This document shows positions 44,516-57,376 of a DNA stretch of 64,000 bases, piece after piece. The position numbers were made by a program, and so were the translations under genes. The notes beneath the pieces are model-generated. The model did no database searches, had not been told where the DNA came from, and saw only the letters and a program-made list of their open reading frames with translations. The stretch spans positions 868,001 through 932,000 of the forward strand of contig BDSL01000005.1 of the NCBI GenBank assembly GCA_003116995.1, given 5' to 3'. Source of the stretch: Yamagishiella unicocca. Lineage: Eukaryota > Chlorophyta > Chlorophyceae > Chlamydomonadales > Volvocaceae. Numbering within the stretch: position 1 is the first letter of the stretch; the number at the start of each line of letters is the position of its first letter.

Positions 44516-47500
44516 GGGAGGATATCGGTGGTCAGTTCGGAAGGGCGGTCAAGATTGTGCCCGCCCGCCCGCCTTTTGAAGGGCCAACCCGTTAAACACA
44601 GCGTGAGACAACTCAAGGATCCTCCCCCTTGGCTGGCCATACACCAGACGCCTGCGATCCGCCATGGCGCGGCTCCCAACATACGTCCGGTTACCTTCCA
44701 ACTACTCACCGTTCGCCCGGTTAAGAAGGTCCACTACTTGTTTATATCCGTGCGCAGCGACCATGCTGCGGCGGGCCATCGACATCGGCCCTGCAAGAGG
44801 TATACGAAACGCGACGTAAGGCAAGGGGGCCTGCAGATTCGACCCAGATGGGCAGACCATTTCGACATCACGGGGCAATACCAGCTGTCACAGAGCTGCA
44901 TGATTAGGGAGCTCGGTGGTCTGATAGACCGTGCTTCGACCCGTGGATCGTTAAGCATATGCCGAGCTTAACTGCTGCGGCTGCACTCGATACACTTCCT
45001 GGGCCGATTTAGGCATTCTGGCAAACAGCTCTCGTACCATTATGGCGGCTCCGGGATTTTTTGCCAGCGGCGGTCGTCATGCTCTCGCGCTCGGCTAAAG
45101 TGTGCAGGCCCCTGCGACAAGTAACCGCACGCGGTCGGTTTCCAAGGTCAAGCGGCTCGATGCTCTCAACGCCGCCAAGCATGCAGGCACACTTCCCAGG
45201 ATAACAAGCACTCATTTGCAAACAACTTTCCCGACCTGTGACCACACAGCGGGCATTCCGTCAGCTAGCCAGCTGACCCTTACATCAGACCTTTAAATCA
45301 CATACCAATTGCTTGCAGGCAGCCGTGCGGCGAACATTCCCGGAACTCGCCGCGCCAGAGTTCAAGCCTTACCTTGTATCCGCAGTGTGCCAGATCCGCG
45401 TCAAGCTCTTCCACGAAACAATGCGGCTCCTAGTCACCTACGTTGAAGCAGGATGGCGTGAATACGGAGAGTAGGCTGACATCGCGAGCCGCAGCTGCCC
45501 AGGGATGCAAGTGAACAACTAAGAACTTCACCTTAAGACCTACAGGTTGTGTTATAGTAAAAACATATAACTAATACAATGTATAAAGCGCCGTGATGCT
45601 TCGGCATGCGCCGGCTGCTGGAGCTTCATGTGCTTCGGATTCCACTTGCACGGCGCGGATCCAACTGCCCGGCTTCCCATGGATTTCCAGGCTCCTACGT
45701 CACATCATGCAACATGAGTACGTTGGTGCAGCGCCGCTGCAAGTTCCACAGCCGGACCAGCGCGTTGGGACTAAGATGGATCCAAGATGCATGCTGTGCG
45801 TCTCCGAACGGCTTCCATGGTCTCTATGCCGTCCGCTGGCGGGCTGCAAACATACAAGGCTAGTAGCAACAGGCGGCAAGTCTCGCAGCGCTCGAGCTGG
45901 CCGGCTTGCTGGCTTGCAGTTCTTCCCACCTGGGTCACTCTCGCACTGCAGCAGGTGTCGCTGCACTAGGTACAGGTGTACCCGTAGGTCGGCACTTGAG
46001 AAAATAATGAAAATAATGCTTGAGACACTCTTTTGGAATTGCATCCTGACAGCGCGTTTGGGGCTCATGGTGGGGAACAGGTGTGGTGGATGGGTACAGG
46101 AGTGGACTCGCCAGGGGCTTGCACGTTTGCTCGAGGTAGAGGGACCGCGAAGACAACCCGCAAATCGGGCCAGGCAGCATATTACTGGCTGCAACACTGA
46201 AGCGAATGAAGCAAAGACCTGGTTTGCCGAACTGCAGTAGGTCCCCCGAACCCTCCCGAACGCAGCGTGCGCGCCTCTTGAATCGGCCACTGTCGGGACG
46301 GAGTCACGCGACCGCTCCCCGGGTTTGGCATTAACCTGTAGTCCGTGTACCATGGCAAACCAGAGCTCATGTCTCTGTTATCGGACATGCGCTGGAGGAA
46401 CCGCTGAAAAGGGTTCTGCCGCGCGCTGTCGAGGGCCATCCATTGGCTGGGATTTGTGGTGCCGCCCCCTCATCTTAACAGCCCCTGCCATCAGCCATTG
46501 TCAAGCCCTCAGGTGCTGGCAGGTGTAGGTGTACCCGCCGAAACAGCCAGGCAAGGCAGGGCAAGGCTAAACCAGGCTAAACACTACACCATATGGAGGT
46601 ATGGACAAGGCCCCTTCAGCCCCCTCGAGGCAAGGCCCCCTCAAGGCAGGGCCCCTCAATGGAAGGAAGACTGCTGGACATAGCGACTTCAAGCTTTGTA
46701 GGAAATCCACACCAGGCCTCGCCAGGTAACGTATGGGCCGCTTATTCGTTAGGATACGCTCGCCGACAGCGAGGCCGCGTAATAGCCGATTGGCCGTGAA
46801 AATCAATTGGTTTAGTTTGTGACTCGAAACCAAATTAGGGTCACAGGTTGCCCGCAATTCCCACGCGCGGCCCGCCAAATGTGGGTCACCAACGGTGGGT
46901 CGGGCACGATTTCACATTCGCTTTGATCCCTGCTAACGGTAAGGACACGCTTACGGAAATCAACACCCCTTTAATAGGAAGGCAGCTGGTCACTCGTGCA
47001 TGATCATCGCGTACCGCATTCAAAATGTTGGTTGGCGCCATTCCTGGAAAACGACCGAGACGCAAATTAACTCAGTCATAGTCAATTTCCTCCAAGTTCT
47101 TCACCATAATAGTCTTTCAGGTCCCCGTTATCGGTGTTTTTGTAAGTAGGGTCTACCTTGAAATACCTGGTCTGCAGCAGCATATTAAGGAGCAGCTGCC
47201 TTTTCTTCAGGCTTAAACTTACAAAGCAGGGGTGCCGCGGAGCTGTGGATGTGGCCAAGGTGCGTGGTTAAGGGGGCGATTAGTCCCTGTGCTGGGCGAG
47301 TTAAATTCGCGCTTTTCCAGGAGGATAGCTCTGTTGAGGTCAGACGTAGCCTAATTATGTCATGTGGAGGAGTAAATAGCTTCCTGAGTGGAAGGGTAAC
47401 TGGCCCCTGAAAGTGCGTGACTGACGAAGGCCACAGCAGCGCACCTGTCGGTAGAGCCCTTACATACACCCAGCTGTAACATGTTTACATAATTCAGCAT

Positions 47501-47957
47501 CTCTGAATTATGCCTATGTGCTTGTGCACAGCACATATGCTTGATGGTGCCGCCTCTGCCGGAACGCTCGCATTGACAAGTCTATCCAAATGGTCTTTTA
47601 CGGGACTATTACAATTCAGGGCAGGGCGCCTGCCACGAGCCTTTTGACGAATTTGAGAGGTGGCCGTGACAAGCTCGCCGTTCCGATACCTACGCTGCAC
47701 AATTGGTGAAACGAACCCGGTGAGCACCTGCGCATGCCGATGTCACTAGTGGATGTGTTGTCACGACACGCGTTAGGATTCGAGCCCCGTGGTCGATGTC
47801 GGCTCGCCGCCTGTGCCTCGAATTTACGAGGGTTTCGCCGTCCCCTTGCAGGAGGCCCCCGCACTCCTGACGCAACTCTACTGGCCCAGTAGATTACGGC
47901 CTGACGTCTCCGGTCTCCTATTGACAGCCCCCTTCACCCTTGATCTTCAGCCCCGGA
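44516..47957. other. Long interval without a supported gene
   Basis: Base composition is more even than in genes. The largest open frames (45593-46240 plus, 45700-46353 minus) are antisense to one another, contain no recognised domain and have no clear splice partners. Relic transposon sequence is possible. The right end must contain the RecN promoter; an in-frame TGA at 47922 limits that gene on the 5' side. Confidence 0.35.
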
Positions 47958-50900
47958 ATGGCGCTCAGCCTCACCAGCGCCTTTCCTACCAGCGGTCCTG
48001 CTGGCGCTGCCGCGTGCCACTCCGTCCCACGCCTCGCCCAATCTGCCCCCCTGGGGACAGCACACATTGCCCGGCGGCAACTCTCGCACCCGTCACAGCC
48101 AGTCGTGACTCCAGGGGCGAGCCCTGCCGCTAGCTTCAGTGCAAACGCCCCCTCGGCGTCCTGGCTCTGCCACCCGTCCTCGCAGTGCCTCCAACTTGGA
48201 GGCGGCCGCCACCGCCGCCGCCTGATCTCCCGAGTCGCCGCCAGCGGCCCCGTCAATCATCACCTTGGTTTCGGCGCCGGCCCCAGCCACACCGGGCGCC
48301 ACCTCGTCACCTGCGGCAGTAGCCGCATGCCGCCACCCACTGCCTCCGGTGCCGCATCTGCCGGACCCCCTAGCCGACCCGGCCTGCCACCACAGGGCGG
48401 TCCTGCGTCTGCCTCCGGACCCCAGTTCAACCCCCGCTACCAGCCGCAGCGTCATCAGCAGCCACACCTGCAGCCGCAGCATCACCACCAGCACCAGCAC
48501 CAGCCGCAGAGCCACCATCAGGTGACATCGGGACGGGGCGCCTGGACCACGCCCGGGCCCCTTGCACCCGGCAGTAGCAGCAGCAATAGCAACAGCGCCG
48601 GAGGCGCCAACCACCGTCTTGAGCTGGCTCCGTTGTCGGGCCGGCCAGTGGGAGCATCTGGACCCACGCCGCAGCCCACGCTCGCGCCGGCTGAGGATTC
48701 GCGGCTGGTGGCGGGGGCGGTGTCTGCCCCGCACGCACCGGCGCCATCGTCCCCCACTTCCTCCGCCTCGTCCTCCACCAGCTTCTCCGTATCTGCCGCT
48801 GGACGCCAACCGCCGCAGCAGCCCAGGCAGCCCCCGAGCTCGGGCCCTGCGCTGTCGTACAACCCGCAGCTTTCGCAACCGGCTGAGGCGCTCTCGCCGC
48901 AGCAGCTCCAGCCTGCTCGAGCTCCTCAGCGGTCGGCGGCGGCAGCAGCGGTGCAAGAGGAGCGTGTGCTGCCCTCCGGGCAGCAGCCCATCACCCTCCG
49001 CGAGCGCACGCAGCTCGAGCGGTTGTTCATCAAGGACTTTGCGCTGGTTTCGGAGCAGTGTGTGATGCTGGGGCCGGGCGTCAACGTCATCACGGGCGAG
49101 AGTGGCTCCGGGAAGTCAGTGCTGGTGAGCCCGCCCATATGCTAAACGCATGTACGCATGCGCACATATGCTCGGTTGATTGCACGGGCGGCAGGCAGTT
49201 TTGATAAGATGCTAGGCCCGTGGCAACGCTGTCGTGCAGTAAATAAAAGAAGGGACAACAGTAGCCCAGCGCCCGGAGCCGGTGCCGGAGCCGGTGCCGG
49301 TGCAATATATAGCCGGTGCATTTTAGAGGAGTTCCTTCTTGTCGGAACTGACGGGTCTCTGAACTGACGGGTCTTTAAAACATTCAATGGACCCAGTTCA
49401 CAACTACATAACAGCGTGTAATCGCCTGTGCAGGTCGAAGCCTTTTCACAAGTGCTTGGCGCAGCGGCGCCGCAGGTAAGACGCGCCCCTGCTGCCGCAG
49501 CTAGGACTCTATGCATTTGAGTCCAAAATTACCCAAGTAGGGAAAAGTACTCACCTCAATCACACAGTAACGCCCCCATTGCAGGTAGGACCCATGGGTC
49601 CGCCCTGCCGATACACCGTGCCTCTTGGTCCCTGTCATCAAACCCAGCCCTGTGCTGTTCCCCGTGCCCAAACGTCCGTCGGCTTACCCCTCCCGGCCCG
49701 CTTTCCTGCTCCGCAGGAGTGTGTTCGCGCGCCAGCTGAGATGTCAGTCATCGAGGGTACTTTCGTTGTGGGCGAGGAGCAGCGGGCGGCGGTGTGGCAG
49801 CTCATGTCCTCGTGCGGGTTGCCGCAGAAGGCGCTGCCGGGAGCCGGCGAAGCCGGCGCCGGGGGGGCACCCGCCGCGTTCCGTCTCACAGTGCGCCGTG
49901 AGGTGAGGGCAGGGGGGATACCCAACGTGAGGCTGGCAGAAACGTCGTGAACCCGTGTGTGTACCGCACATCGCGCCGTAACGGCTGACAAAGGCGGGCG
50001 GCTGCAACTACCGGTGGTTGCCCTTTCACATGCGCGTGTGCTGAACCACGCGATTGCTAGGAACGGTGGGCGTGGAAATGGGGGAAACGGACGGTGCGCT
50101 GCTCTGCTTTTCGGCCCCCTCCGCCGCAGTTCATGTCGCGTAAACGGTTTTTATGCCAACCCCGCAGATCTCCCAGGCCGCCGCTGGTGGTCTTCGCAGC
50201 CGGGTGTACCTGAACGGCGCCGCCTCCAGCCTGCGGGTGTTGCGGGAGCTGGGGTCGCTGCTGGTGGACACCAACGGACAGCACTCGTCAATGAGTCTCC
50301 GGGACCCGGCTACCCAGGTAGGCGGTCGCGCTGTCAGTCAGCAAGTACACAGCCCAACCCCCTTACCTGGTCACACAGCCCACATGCATGCATTTCAAAA
50401 CGTCTGTTTTTCGGGCATCCACGGGTCTTCCTCGAACACCTCTTACCTTGTCCTACTCCCCGCCGCTTCCCGCCGGTCCCGGAAATACCAACCCTGGCCC
50501 CCCGGTCGGCCCGGCTTGCAGCTGGACCTCCTGGATCGCATCGCCGGCACCTCGCAGCTGGCTGACAGCTACTGCGCGGCGCTGGCTCGGTTGCGTGAGG
50601 TGGAGGGGCGGTTGGACGAGCTGGACGAGTTGGACGACGAGGACGAGCGGGCGAGGATGCAGAAGCTGGTGGACGCGGTGCGCGGGGGAGATTGCCGGAT
50701 GTGTATGACACGCGCATGGCGGGCCGGGCCGGGACGCAGCAGCAAAACCACCATAGCAGGCAAAGCGGAGGTGACAAGCTGGCCTTGGGTGCCGCGTGTA
50801 TCCCAAAATGAAACCACGTGTGTCCCGAAACCACGTGATCTCGACACCACGTGTATCCCGGAACCACGGGTGTCCCGGAACCATGGCTGTCCCGGAACCA

Positions 50901-53900
50901 CGGGCGCCTCGAGAGCTGACACTGTGCCCCATCTGCCGCCCGCCCCCGTGGCCTTGTCTCGCCCCCGCCAGGTGACCAAGCTGCGAGTCCAGCCGGGGGA
51001 GGAGCGGGAGCTGCGCAAGACCCTGAAGAAGATGGAGGTGGGTTCCGGAGCAGCGGTGGGGGTCAGGGCACTGGCTTGATGCCGCGTCAAGAGCAGAAGC
51101 GCATGCATTCTGGAGTGCGGGCTGGAGGTGGAGATGGAGGTGGTGGTAGTGGTGTCGGGGCTCCCCTTCAACCCATAAAGCAGGCACCCCGATGCACCCG
51201 GGCGCCTCATCTCTTGGCTCCTCAGAACCACCTCGGATGCACAACTCAGTTCCCTTCACCTCCCTTCGCCTTCCTTCGTACACGGGTTTTCCTTGCAACC
51301 CTCCGCCTTCCTCCGCCTCCCTCCGCCTTCGCCTTCCTCCGCCTCCCTCCACGGGTCTTCCTCGAAACCTCCGCCACCCTCCGCCACCCTCCACCACCCT
51401 CCGCCTCCCTCCCCCTCCCTCCGCCACCCTCCACCACCCTCCGCCACCCTCCGCCTCCCTCCGCCCAGGCTCGCCGCAGCGCTGTGGAGCAGTGCGGCCT
51501 GGTCCGCATGGCGCTGTGCGGCGAGGGGGGGGCGGGCGGCGTCACGGATGCGCTGCGCACCATCGAGGCGCAGCTCAACGCCATCCTGGCACAGGAGGAG
51601 CAGAATCGGATGGCGGCGGCCAAGGCCAAAGGTGGGGCGGGGGCTGAGGGCGGCGAGGGAGGGATTGGAGGCACCTGCGCTTCCGCCACAGCCCCGCGCG
51701 GCTGGTTTCCTTGTTGTGTTCAGCTTGTCACTCTGTTGCGTGTGGACAGTGTTGAGCGGTGCATGTAGTCCATAAATACGGTCAAAATCATCATTCGGTA
51801 AACAGCAGCCCCTGGTCAGCTCTCGCCATTATCCCCGAACCATCAGCGTCCTGGCCGTGGTGGCACTAACTCCCCTGGCGGCCGGTCGTTCGCAGGCAAG
51901 GACGGCAGCAAGGCGGCTGACGGCGACGCCGGCGGCGGCGGCACCGCTGCCAGCGGCGCAGCCGGTGAGGATGAGGCGGGCGAGGAGGAGGACGAGGAGG
52001 GCGAGGAGGGCGGCGCCGCTGCGGGTGCTCGTATGATGGAGGAGGCTCTGGAGCAGGTGGCGGCGGCCAAGGAGATGCTGGCGGGCGCTGAGGGCATGGT
52101 GAGGTTTGACAGCAGGAGAGCGCGGGAGAGCGTGGGCGTGGGCATGCGTTGGGTTTTATGCGGGATGGAGAGGAACCCCGTGAACGACATATGAGTTATA
52201 TCGGGACTCGTCTGGTCGTGGACTGAATCGCGGCCGCACCATAAACCCTAAATGCTGTCGTTTCCCCATTATCCAACGTCTCTATGCCCCACTGCCCCTG
52301 GCCGATTTCCCCACTACCCCTCGTCCATTGCCCCACTGCCCCTCTTGCCATTCGCAGGTCCGTTCGTATGCCCGCCGCTACCAGTTCAGCCAGGCCGACC
52401 ACGATGCCACCTCGGAGCGCATGGCCCGCATCGAGAGGCTGATGAAGCAGGCATCAGCGGCGGGCTTCGGCGGGGCGGGCGGCGGCGCCCGCGGCCGCGT
52501 CGGCGCGCGCATCAGCAGCACCGAGCAGCTGCTGGAGGCGGCGGAGGGTTGCTCGTCCAAGCTGGCGGCGTACTACGAGATGGAGGGTGAGTGGGTGCGA
52601 GCAGCGGGGGTGGCATAAAAAGCCCGTTTACGCGACAAGGACAGAATCGTGGGCGCATGGTCGGCGGACACCTACAGCGGGGGGAGGAGGGAGGGAGGGT
52701 TGTGAGGAGAACTTGGTAGGTTTCGAGGAAGACCCGTGGATGCGAGAAATAAACTGTGGGAGGACATCTGTGGGAGGACATCTGTGGGAGGACACCTGTG
52801 GGAGGACACCTGTGGGGCCCGACCCGACCCCGCGCTGCCGTCGCTCCGCTCCCTCCCTGCGCGCAGGTCAGCGCGAGGAGTGGGAGGCGCAGCTGGAGTC
52901 CCTCGTTAATGAGATCCGAGCGCGGGCGCTGCAGCTCTCCAGCCGCCGCCGCGCCGCCGCGGCCGCGCTGCGATCCGCCGTGGAGAGCTGCCTGCGCGAC
53001 CTGTCCATGAGCGGCAGCCGCTTCGACGTGCGCATCGGCTGGGCGGAGGAGAGGGCCACGGGCGCGGCGGCGGAGGGGCTGTTCGTAGGCGAGGAGGAGG
53101 CGGAGGAGGCGGGCGTGGCCGAGCTGGGCGGGGGGACCTACATCATGGGCGCTCGCGGACTAGACCAGGTGAGTAGGACTGCGAGTCCGCTCTCAGTGCT
53201 TCTGTGTATCCTTGGTGCCGCTCAACAGACCTGTCTTTTATGCCGTCCTGTGTAATCTTATCTATCCTGCGTGCCGCTCTGGATGATCTATAGAGTCTGC
53301 GCTCATGGGGTAGGTCCTGCTCGTGCTCTTGGGTACGATAGTCGCACATGGCTGCAAAAAGGTTAAAGCGTAGAATCAACCACCCTCACACTCTGGTTGG
53401 AACCTCCCAGGTGGAGTTCCTATTGGCGGCTGGCCCGGCGGAGCCGCTGCGGCCGCTGGCGGCGGTGGCATCCGGCGGCGAGTCGGCGCGAGTGATGCTG
53501 GCGCTCAAGGCCGCACCGGCGCAGGCGGCCGCGGCGGCGGCGAGCGCCCAGGTGGATCCGAACGCAGTATCGCCCATGCAAGGTGGGTCCGGCCGTGGAC
53601 TCACGGTGCAACCAGGTGTCCGAAGCCTAAGCGCCAGCTACACTTCCCATGTCGATTAAGCGGGTCTTTTTGCAAACCTAATTGCCCCTTCTGCAGACCA
53701 TGCTAGGTGGGTCCGGCCGTGGACTCACGGTGCCGCCGGTCGTAACGTCGTGCCCGTGTCGATGCCTCACTAGCACGGCACACCTCGGCTGTCGTTTCAC
53801 CCTAGGTTCTCCCCCCTCCCCGGCGTTCCCGCGCACACGTGCTGTACGGCAGGTAGCGGCGTGCCCATCATGATCCTGGACGAGCTGGATTCGGGCATCG

Positions 53901-56680
53901 GCGCGCGCCTGGGGTCGGCGGTGGGGTCTATCCTCGCCCGCATGTCGCTGCCGACCCATGGGTCCAACAGCCAGATCATCTGCGTCACCCATCTGCCCCA
54001 GGTCTGGCTGTGGGGGATGGTTGAGAGCGGGGTTACGAGGTTGCCGGCTGTTCCTGCGAGGAGGCCGATTCGAGTTTCGGGAGGGTTGGGGGAGTAGTAG
54101 CCGCCCGCTGTGCCTGTCACCCATCCCTGGAGCATCATCAGAGTGCACGGCCAACGAAACCCAAATCACGCCTCCTGCCCTTGCACACGGCTGTCGAGTC
54201 AACGTACGGTCACTGCAGTTCCTCACGGTGGTTTGCTTTCGTGCTCACAAGTAACGGTCAACGGTCGCGTTCATGGGGGTGCAGGTTGCCTGCTACGCGG
54301 CCCACCACATCAAGGTGCAGAAGGCGCAGGGGGCGGCGGCGGCCTCGTCGGACGGGCACTCGCCGTCCATCGCCGCGAGCAGCAGCGGCGGTGCGGACGT
54401 CGACAACGACGCCGATGCCGACGACCAGCTGCTGCTGCTGCAGCAGCAGGAGGCCCGTGTGACCACCACGTTTGTGCCGCTCATCAGCTTCGAGGAGCGG
54501 TCTGAGGAGGTTGCGGCAATGCTAGGTACGTGGCCCCGGTGCAGGGACGGTGCTATGGTCCCGTGGGTCACCTACACCTGCCCTGTCTGGAGGATGCACC
54601 TGTGTTCGGAACCCCAAAAGTCCATTCTTCCATGGGTGGCAGTTGGCAGGGCGGCTATTTACTCGTGTTGGTTCAGGAGATAAATGGCAGAAGGGAGGGC
54701 CACTGCTCCTGGTGCCGGTCGGTCTTCGGGGCGGCCTTCCGCTGACTCCTGATGCCGGTGATGCCGTTAGCCAACGGCGATCGTGTCCGCTGACCCCACA
54801 TTCCCACGCCCAACTGACCAGGTCTGGACAAGGCGGTGGCTGAGGAGATGTTACGGACCGCGCAGTGTCAGGTTGCCGGCCTGTACCCGCCGGGTGCGGC
54901 GCCCAGCGGCCTGCTCACCGCCGCCCCGCCGGCGCCTTCCGCCGGGCCCTCCCCGCAGCAGAAGCCTGCCGATGGGCCGGCCGGTGACGGCAGCGGCTCT
55001 GCCCCCGACGACGTCCTGCGTGTCGTACAGAACACGCTCCGTAGCGTTGCCATTGGCGCCAGAGCCGCCGACGGGGCCCCGAATGAGGCGGCGGCGAGGG
55101 GCTCCGACGGCGGCCGCAACCCCTTCAAGGTCAACTTGTCACCTGCCATGAACCCCAATGCCGGGCTCGGCCGCAGCCGCGATGCACCCAGTGCCGTGTA
55201 CGACGCGTCTAGCTATTACGCAAACGACGACGAGGGGGATGATGGCGAAGCGGAGGAGGCGGAGCTGAGCGCGCAGCTGATGGCGGGTGTTGAGGCGGCG
55301 GCGATGGAGCACTTGTTCCGGATGGAGGCGCAGGCCAAGGCCGTCGCGGCGGCGGCGGCGGCAGCCGCGGACTTCATGAGTGCTGCGGAGGTTGACGCGA
55401 AGCCGATGTCGGTTGGAAGCAGAAGCGTCGCGGACGAGCGAGCGTCGTCAGTGCTCGCGGCACCAGCCCGAGTGCAGGAGCAAGCGGCATCGCGCGCGGC
55501 CACCTGGCCGGCGGCAGCGCCGTACGTGGCGGAGCAAGACGTGCGCGAGGGCGGCAAGGGGGGCCCTCCAGGGGTGGCAGCAGCGGCTGGCGCGGACGCC
55601 GCAGTGAAAGGCACAAGCAGCGAAGGCGAAAGTCACGGCGTTGCGATGTGGATGCTGGCGGATCCGGAGGATGAGGCGGCGACGGCGGATGCCTTGTTGG
55701 TGGCCGCAGCTGAGACGTTGGCGGCTGGGCGGGCGGAGGCCGAGGCGGGGGAGATGGAAGAGCTGCGTGCGAGCGTCGCTGAGGATGATGAGGCTGCTCG
55801 GGGCGGCGACCTCTCAGTCTGGGCATCCGCGCAAGTCGCCACCGCCGTGAGCCAGGCCACGCAGAGCGCGGCGGGCACGGGCTTCATCGTTGCCGTACAG
55901 CCCTCTCGCTCACCCTTGCCGTACGATTTCGGCAGCCGCGCCGATGGCGCCGCGTCGGCTGCCGCGGTGGTCGAGGAGGAGGCCTACGGGTGGGACGACG
56001 GGCGCGGCCCGGCGACCTCGGGTGACGTGTACGACACGGAGGAGTCACTGCAGCAGTACGAAGTGTCGTACGATGCGTACATCAGCGCCTCGCAGCAGGG
56101 CGGCGACCCAGTGCACGATGGCTACCAGGACGACGCGGTCGACGCCGGCGGGCGCTTCGTGGTTGTTCCTCTGGGCCACGAGAACGAGTTCCGGGAGATG
56201 TTCCAGAGCATCTTGTCCTTCACCCGCCAGGACTACGAGGGGGAGGCAATGCGGAGCTGTGAAGAAACCCTGTGGCAGGTGGGTTACTTGCCGGGTTGGG
56301 TATCGGCCCCCGGGGATTTCCTTTTTAAGGCCGTCACTCCAACGGGTGATGCGTATGTCGGTGGAGTATTCTGGCGGCGGCGCGCAGCTGTCTCCCAGTG
56401 CTGCTCCCAACACACAGTCCGACTCCAGGTGTCGTACTGTTGGGTTCTCGGGGCTGCTACGTAGCTCCTGACGCACCGCAGTTCTCCCGCCCTTCGTGCG
56501 CCATGGTGAGGCCTTGGTCCGTGGCCCCGGTCCCTACCTGTCTTCCCTCCCCAACCTCCCGGCCTCCAAGGGGAGTACCCTCGGCCCCGCACCCTTGTTT
56601 TCCCCGAACCTGGCCCGACTGGCGCACACCGCACTGCCCGTGCTGCCCTGCAGGCGTTGCGGGATTCGGGGATGGCGTGA
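47958..56680 (+). CDS. RECN: RecN-type SMC-like DNA-repair ATPase with long extensions, fifteen exons
   Basis: RecN is a cohesin-like ATPase in double-strand-break repair. Exons: 47958-49124, 49434-49475, 49717-49902, 50168-50317, 50522-50677, 50972-51037, 51469-51631, 51896-52098, 52358-52586, 52867-53168, 53411-53582, 53853-54001, 54285-54525, 54822-56278, 56654-56680 (1569 residues). Landmarks are LFIKDFALVSEQ, VNVITGESGSGKSVL (Walker A, about 380-389), RVYLNGAASSL, LVDTNGQHSSMSL, LDLLDRIAG, LRVQPGEERELRK, ASGGESARVMLALK (ABC signature, about 909), PIMILDELDSGIG (Walker B) and IICVTHLPQVA (H-loop). The coiled-coil arms carry an acidic insertion. Residues 1-365 are Gln/Pro/His-rich and begin like a plastid or mitochondrial transit peptide; residues 1075-1569 are an acidic/Ala-rich extension absent from bacterial RecN (about 550 residues). 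ATG 47958 follows an in-frame TGA. Confidence 0.88.
50811..50912. repeat. Degenerate ACCACGTGTGTCCCGGA repeats
   Basis: About six diverged 17-base units in the RecN intron between exons 50522-50677 and 50972-51037. Confidence 0.75.
51295..51466. repeat. CCTCCGCC-type pyrimidine-rich repeat
   Basis: Many copies of CCTCCGCCTC and CCTCCGCCACCCTCCACCAC immediately before the acceptor of RecN exon 51469-51631. The tract doubles as the polypyrimidine tract and includes one copy of the CCACGGGTCTTCCTCGAAAC element. Confidence 0.8.
52754..52809. repeat. 14-base tandem repeat, four copies
   Basis: Four copies of CTGTGGGAGGACAY in the RecN intron before exon 52867-53168. Confidence 0.92.
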
Positions 56681-57011
56681 GGGCTGAGGTGGTGTGCCTC
56701 TCCGAGCTGCTACTCCGACTTGGGTGAGGATTGGCTCCAGAGGCTCTCGGTTGAGCGATGTGCGGCAGCTGAGATGCCGAGGCGGGTTGTTCGGGTGGCG
56801 GCTGTCCACCATCTCCAGCAGGACGTATGAACCCCCTCCCCCTCGCTATCAGTACGGCTCAGGCAGGTGCATGCACGCCACGTCAGCACCGGCTGCGAAG
56901 AATGCTAGTGTACACACCTCGTTGGCCCGGGATGGTTGCGGTTGCAGTTGATGCGGGCTGACAGTACTAGTATTTGATTGCGGGTTGTGTGCGTGTGTGA
57001 GGTGTACCGCG

Positions 57012-57016
57012 TGTAA
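57012..57016 (+). terminator. Putative poly(A) signal TGTAA for RECN
   Basis: TGTAA about 330 bases after the RecN stop, at a distance similar to that of the other candidate signals in the window. Confidence 0.35.
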
Positions 57017-57313
57017 GGTAGGAAGCAGGATCGGCAGGTGTGTGCCCACTTTTAGTCTTGTGGTTGTAATTGTTCTGGAGGCGGCCGAGCTGCCATCCAG
57101 GCAGGTCTTCCCTTTTTAGATTGGAGACGCATAGCGCACCCAGCAGGGCCGTGTGGGCTGCGTTGCCGACGCAGAGCGGAGGCTAGCGTCTGTACTGCAG
57201 CATTTTTTTTATCTGGCTGCATTCACGGCCAGTCGTGAACGTGTACACTAACTGAGCGTGTGCCGATGTGCTCGATCGGGTTGTCGTGGACACGGTAGGC
57301 TGTTCTTCTTGTT

Positions 57314-57376
57314 GCTGGTGGCAGGGGCTTATGTGCTGGTGGCAGGGGCTTATGTGCTGGTGGCAGGGGCTTATGT
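57314..57376. repeat. 21-base tandem repeat, three copies
   Basis: Three perfect copies of a 21-base unit, GCTGGTGGCAGGGGCTTATG plus T, in the interval between two convergent genes. Confidence 0.93.

Noticed and set aside
45593..46353. Two opposing open frames of over 200 residues
   Set aside because: They overlap each other on opposite strands, show no domain, and have no splice partners or conserved blocks.
47750..47800. Possible tRNA T-arm (GGATTCGAGCCCC)
   Set aside because: No matching D-arm, anticodon stem or acceptor stem around it.
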